This document shows, piece by piece, positions 7,427-10,066 of a stretch of 10,066 bases of DNA (the stretch's first letter is position 1; every line of letters starts with the position of its first letter). The position numbers and the translations under genes are program-made. The notes beneath the pieces are model-generated. The model was not told where the DNA came from. It searched no databases and saw only the letters and a list, made by a program, of their open reading frames with translations. The stretch is from Verrucomicrobia bacterium 12-59-8 (GTDB lineage Bacteria; Verrucomicrobiota; Verrucomicrobiae; Verrucomicrobiales; Verrucomicrobiaceae): positions 1-10,066 of the forward strand of contig NCCR01000150.1 of the NCBI GenBank assembly GCA_002279765.1. The letters run 5' to 3'.

Positions 7427-8353
7427 ATGATCACAACGGCAATCATCAACTACAAAGGTGGCGTTGGAAAAACGTCACTAACAGCCAACCTTGCAGCTCA
7501 GCTCGCCTGGGAGGGTAAAAAAGTATTGCTGCTCGATATGGACCCGCAGGCGAGCCTGACATTTTCTTTCGTGAAACCAGAGGAATGGGAAAAAGACCTG
7601 GCTGCGAACAAGACTATCAAAAAGTGGTTCGATGCAGTACAGGAAGGCGAGGATTTGGCCCTTGAGAGTCTGATCATTAGGCCAACTCGGGCAAATTTGC
7701 GTTCGCGCCCAGGGCAAGGTGGCTGCATTGACCTTATTCCTTCACACCTTGCGCTGATCAATGTGGACTTGGAGCTAGCAACGCAGCTTGGTGGCACGAA
7801 TCTTTCTCAAGTGAAAAAGAGCTTTCTCAAGGTTCATAATAGATTGGCAGCCGGTATCAAATCACTTGATCCTGATCGTTATGACTACTGTCTAATTGAC
7901 TGCCCTCCAAACTTTAACATCGTGACTAAGAACGCGATTGTCGCAGCAGACTTTATTTTGATCCCAACCAAAGCAGATTATCTTTCAACACTTGGAATTG
8001 ACTACCTTCAAAAAAGCGTTCGGGAACTCACCAGAGATTATAATGAGTTTTCGGCTCATGGAGATAATCCGAGTGAGCAGATTGAACCCAAATTTCTTGG
8101 CGTGGCATTTACAATGATTTCCCTGTATGGTGGTGGACCGGTATCGGCACTGCGCCCATTTATTGCTCAAACAACGAAGCTTGGACTACCTGTATTTGAT
8201 ATAAAGCTTCGGGAAAATAAAACCGTATATGCGGATGCTCCCCAATATGGCGTCCCAGTCGTGCTCAATGGCTTCTCTAACTCGACGCATAAAGAAGTGG
8301 TCCAAGAACTTGAGCAGTTTGCGGCCGAGTTTCAAACCCGTTGCTCAGCTTAA
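7427..8353 (+). CDS. ParA/Soj-family ATPase
   Basis: P-loop ATPase of the ParA/MinD superfamily, 308 residues, without the N-terminal helix-turn-helix of plasmid ParA type Ia. The deviant Walker A is KGGVGKTS at 10-17 with signature Lys10 and catalytic Lys15; DMDPQ at 37-41 and the Walker B LIDCPP at 156-161 are intact. The C-terminal part keeps ParA-like segments such as IPTKADY (179-185) and NKTVYADAPQYGVPVV (264-279). It should dimerise on ATP and bind DNA non-specifically. AGGA at 7413-7416 lies 10 bases before the ATG and is a plausible ribosome site. The next gene starts 3 bases after the stop, so the two are one operon. No ParB gene or obvious parS array follows. Base composition is more A/T-rich than the host genes to the left, a sign of transfer. 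A role in partition of a mobile element, or in defence, is inference. Confidence 0.92.
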   Translation: MITTAIINYKGGVGKTSLTANLAAQLAWEGKKVLLLDMDPQASLTFSFVKPEEWEKDLAANKTIKKWFDAVQEGEDLALESLIIRPTRANLRSRPGQGGCIDLIPSHLALINVDLELATQLGGTNLSQVKKSFLKVHNRLAAGIKSLDPDRYDYCLIDCPPNFNIVTKNAIVAADFILIPTKADYLSTLGIDYLQKSVRELTRDYNEFSAHGDNPSEQIEPKFLGVAFTMISLYGGGPVSALRPFIAQTTKLGLPVFDIKLRENKTVYADAPQYGVPVVLNGFSNSTHKEVVQELEQFAAEFQTRCSA

Positions 8354-8356
8354 GCT

Positions 8357-8746
8357 ATGGATACAAGTTCTACATGGAAATGTGCCATCTCCGCTTCTAA
8401 ATCGCTGAGTAGGTTTTTAGAGGGTCTTTCTGAGGAACAACGTGAATCGTTAATTGACGGGAAAGCCAAAATCGTATTTACCATTCAAAACATAGGCGGC
8501 GTAGCTGCTCAATCTATGGATTGGAGTCCTATTGAATTGGTAAAAAAATTGAATGAATTTTTGACCCGAGAAGAAGCGGAATCATGGATCACTGCAGCCG
8601 CTTTGACGAAGCGGCAATTCACGGATACGCTTCGGGCAATAGACGTACCATGGGACAAAACGGACAATCTTGAACGTCTACGAGAAAAGCTCATTGAAAA
8701 CACTATCGGCTTCAAGCTAAGATCCCGTGCGATTCAGGGCTCATGA
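8357..8746 (+). CDS. Small SAP/Rho-N-like partner protein of the ParA gene
   Basis: A 129-residue protein encoded 3 bases after the ATPase gene. Residues 15-45 contain SRFLEGLSEEQRESLIDGKAKI-type sequence, a Leu/Glu-rich helix followed by a short strand. Residues about 70-85 are REEAESWITAAALTKRQF, and the C-terminal 84-126 (LTKRQFTDTL, DNLERLREKLIENTIGFKL) has the helix-turn-helix spacing of SAP or Rho-N domains, ending in RSRAIQG. I recall proteins ending in a similar VGxRLxSxAIRG stretch, annotated as hypothetical, but cannot check it here. A SAP-like fold would give DNA or RNA binding, so it could play the ParB-like or adaptor part for the ATPase. The TGA overlaps a strong hairpin. Composition is A/T-rich like the ATPase gene. 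Confidence 0.8.
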   Translation: MDTSSTWKCAISASKSLSRFLEGLSEEQRESLIDGKAKIVFTIQNIGGVAAQSMDWSPIELVKKLNEFLTREEAESWITAAALTKRQFTDTLRAIDVPWDKTDNLERLREKLIENTIGFKLRSRAIQGS

Positions 8747-8768
8747 TCATTTTGATAAAATGATCGTG
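8742..8768 (+). terminator. A/T-rich hairpin overlapping the small gene's stop codon
   Basis: GATCATTTT (8745-8753) and AAAATGATC (8757-8765) are perfect 9-bp arms around GAT; three further pairs (one T-G) extend the stem to 12. It begins at the TGA of the small gene. No T-run follows, but the A-then-T content of the stem fits a terminator, and it could equally be a protein-binding site for the module. Confidence 0.5.
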
Positions 8769-8789
8769 TCTCTGCTCAATATCTCGTAG

Positions 8790-8888
8790 GCCAAGAAGGG
8801 CTTTGTGCTGCTGCCAAAGCGCTGGGTGGTGGAACTCAGTTTTGGCGGGGCGGCGCGCTTCAAGCGACTATGAGCGTAAGCAAAGCTG
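8790..8888 (+). pseudogene. Fossil of an IS5-family transposase (C-terminal piece)
   Basis: In one frame from 8790 the DNA reads AKKGFVLLPKRWVVELSF, then GGAARFKRL and a stop at 8871-8873. This matches the end of the IS5-type DDE transposase domain, whose members carry GF.VLPRRWVVERTFAWL.R.RRL.KDYE; the Glu of WVVE is the catalytic E. After RFK the expected KDYE reappears in another frame as DYERK (from about 8868), which indicates a small deletion with frameshift. Only some 30 residues remain, and a TAG precedes them at 8787-8789. No terminal inverted repeats were found. It is dead and probably old. Confidence 0.62.
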
Positions 8889-9342
8889 GCGACAAGGTTG
8901 ATTTTTTAATGCTTCAAGGCTCCATGTCTGGATATCCACGTGCTGGGATTCATAATTCTTCCGCAAGTGTGGGTCGGGACAGCGGGCCGAAGGTGGCGCT
9001 GATTTTGAATGTTGACGTGATCCAGGGGACGTGAGGGAGACGCGATTGCGGCTTGGCTGTGCTGAGCGGCCTGGGCTCTGTCATTTTGGTAGGGCGGCAT
9101 TTTTCGAGCACAGTGTGTTTTGAAACTTTGTATGCTCTATCAACAAGGTGGAAATCACAGCCGAGCGCTAATCTACAATAGTAAATTCCTCCTTGCCCCT
9201 ATGATTAAAACCCGCTTGATTGGGCGAACCTTTTTCAGCCACCGAAATAGAAATAATAAATTTTCTCAATACGAAATACAGTCCCGTCCTTGTGCGTTAA
9301 TTGGATGCGACACTTCCACTCTTTGCAGGCTTCAATTAGCAT
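8889..9342. other. Gene-poor gap between the IS fossil and the methyltransferase gene
   Basis: The first hundred bases show no recognisable feature, then the repeat copy at 8971-9062 follows. From 9063 to 9342 the DNA becomes A/T-rich, with AATAGAAATAATAAATTTTC around 9244-9265 as a possible promoter area, but no -35/-10 pair can be defended. Frames across it on both strands are short or of unconvincing composition. Confidence 0.45.
8971..9062. repeat. Short interspersed repeat, right flank of the ParA module
   Basis: GGTCGGGACAGCGGGCCGAA, then 8995-9062 running from GGCGCTGATTTTGAATGTTG to GGCTTGGCTGTGC. The latter matches 7303-7368 in the same orientation with only a few substitutions and a 2-base length difference. 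The two copies enclose the ATPase gene, the small gene and the transposase fossil. Confidence 0.8.
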
Positions 9343-9999
9343 ATGCCATTATCTAAGAAATATGCTCATGATCGGCAATGCGTTCTCTACCCAGGGGATT
9401 GCTTCAAACTGATCAAAAGCATTCCTGATGAATCGATTGATCTGACAATATCATCTCCGCCCTATTGTATGGGCAAAGAATATGAGACCTCAACAAATTA
9501 CGAAGACTTTATTAATCTACATGAAAAGCTGATTCCAGAACTTTTGAGAATCACCAAGCCGGGTGGCAGCATTTGCTGGCAGGTTGGGTTTCATGTTGCT
9601 TCCAGTGTGGTGACACCGTTGGATTATCTGGTTTATTCTACATTTGGAAAGTGTGAGGGACTTTACCTGCGCAATAGAATCATTTGGACGTTCGGACATG
9701 GCCTTCACTGTCAAAAGAGATTTAGTGGTCGTCACGAAACAGTACTGTGGTTTACGAAAGGGAAGGATTTTGATTTTAATTTAGACGACGTCCGAGTGCC
9801 TCAAAAATACCCAGGAAAGCGCTCCTACAAAGGCAGTAACAAAGGACGCCCGAGCGGTAATCCCAAAGGAAAAAATCCGGGTGACGTTTGGGAAATACCA
9901 GCCGTGAACGCCCGCCACTCGGAGAAAACTGGACATCCTTGCCAGTTTCCCCATGCGATTGTCCAAAGTATCCGGTGTCCATGTCCCCGTGGCCAATGA
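9343..9999 (+). pseudogene. DNA (N4-cytosine or N6-adenine) methyltransferase, truncated at the C-terminus
   Basis: Amino-methyltransferase of the class with catalytic motif first and SAM-binding motif last (PF01555 type). Catalytic SPPY is at 38-41, followed by KPGGSICWQVG (72-82), the family stretch LRNRIIWTFGHGLHC (109-123), GRHETVLWFTKG (129-140) and KTGHPCQFP (195-203). SPPY favours N4-cytosine but does not exclude adenine. In intact relatives the QFP segment is followed by a helix and the FxGxG SAM-binding motif (DPFMGxGST type). Here, after AIVQ at 205-208, the protein goes to an unrelated RCPCPRGQ and stops at 9999; no other frame restores the missing motif, so the 3' part was lost or replaced rather than frameshifted. 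The 218-residue product lacks the cofactor site and is presumably inactive. ATG at 9343 has no clear ribosome site. No restriction endonuclease gene is visible. Confidence 0.85.
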
Positions 10000-10066
10000 G
10001 CTTGATTTTGTCGGTCCATCTACAGCGGCAGGACCGCTGATTGAGCCAGTGCCTGGCGCAGCGTCG
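9953..10066 (+). other. Open frame in GC-rich DNA after the methyltransferase break, runs off the right edge
   Basis: From ATG 9953 a frame different from that of the methyltransferase stays open to the window end, reading SGVHVPVANELDFVG and then GPSTAAGPLIEPVPGAAS. The composition is GC-rich again, like the host genes. I do not recognise it; with 38 codons it may be the beginning or interior of another gene, or chance. Confidence 0.25.

Noticed and set aside
5737..7449. Many open frames of 60-166 codons on both strands
   Set aside because: They lie in the repeat mosaic, their peptides repeat along with the DNA units and lack any family motif.
7427..8353. Chromosomal parA of the replication-origin parABS locus
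   Set aside because: No parB, gidA/gidB or parS-like sites next to it; the A/T-rich composition and repeat flanks argue for an accessory gene.
8871..9034. ORF of about 54 codons after the transposase fossil
   Set aside because: Its second half is translated from the interspersed repeat, and its start arises from the frameshifted transposase remnant.
9120..9356. TTG-initiated ORF of 78 codons before the methyltransferase gene
   Set aside because: Overlaps the methyltransferase start, has no ribosome site and an unremarkable composition.

Overview
The window looks like chromosomal DNA of a Verrucomicrobiota bacterium, probably Verrucomicrobiaceae (Prosthecobacter/Verrucomicrobium-like). The reasons are a secreted sulfatase next to a Gfo/Idh/MocA oxidoreductase, a large Ser/Thr kinase with a membrane anchor and TPR-like tail, high GC in these genes, weak or absent Shine-Dalgarno sequences, and gene-free DNA filled with short interspersed palindromic repeats. 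The assignment rests on gene style and recollection, not on a database search.

Layout. 1-792 (minus): N-terminal 264 codons of a sulfatase, cut by the window edge. 793-1052: intergenic with three dyads. 1053-2231 (minus): Gfo/Idh/MocA-type oxidoreductase. 2232-2336: divergent promoter region with a perfect 7-bp dyad. 2337-4928 (plus): 863-residue kinase. 4929-5261: intergenic with GTTTAAR heptads and a TTGACA-N17-TGGAAT promoter-like pair. 5262-5717 (plus): 151-residue protein of unknown function. 5718-7426: about 1.7 kb without a credible gene, made of nested repeats: a ~280-bp element present twice, a 120-130-bp element present twice plus partial copies, and a ~70-bp element present several times.

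7427-8746 is a compact two-gene unit of lower GC: a ParA/Soj-like ATPase and, 3 bp later, a 129-residue protein with a C-terminal SAP/Rho-N-like segment. It ends in a strong A/T-rich hairpin overlapping the stop codon. Behind it lie a fossil of an IS5-family transposase (8790-8888) and then a copy of the same ~66-bp repeat that precedes the ATPase gene, so the unit sits between direct repeats. 9343-9999 is a DNA amino-methyltransferase gene truncated before its SAM-binding motif; the DNA after it is GC-rich and belongs to something else.

How it fits together: 1-5717 is ordinary host chromosome (polysaccharide/sulfate-ester metabolism, signalling). 5718-10066 behaves as an accessory hot spot where repeats, a dead IS, a broken methyltransferase and an intact ATPase/small-protein module have accumulated. 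The ParA/SAP-like pair is the most likely undescribed functional system here; its role (DNA partition, element maintenance or defence) cannot be settled from sequence alone.
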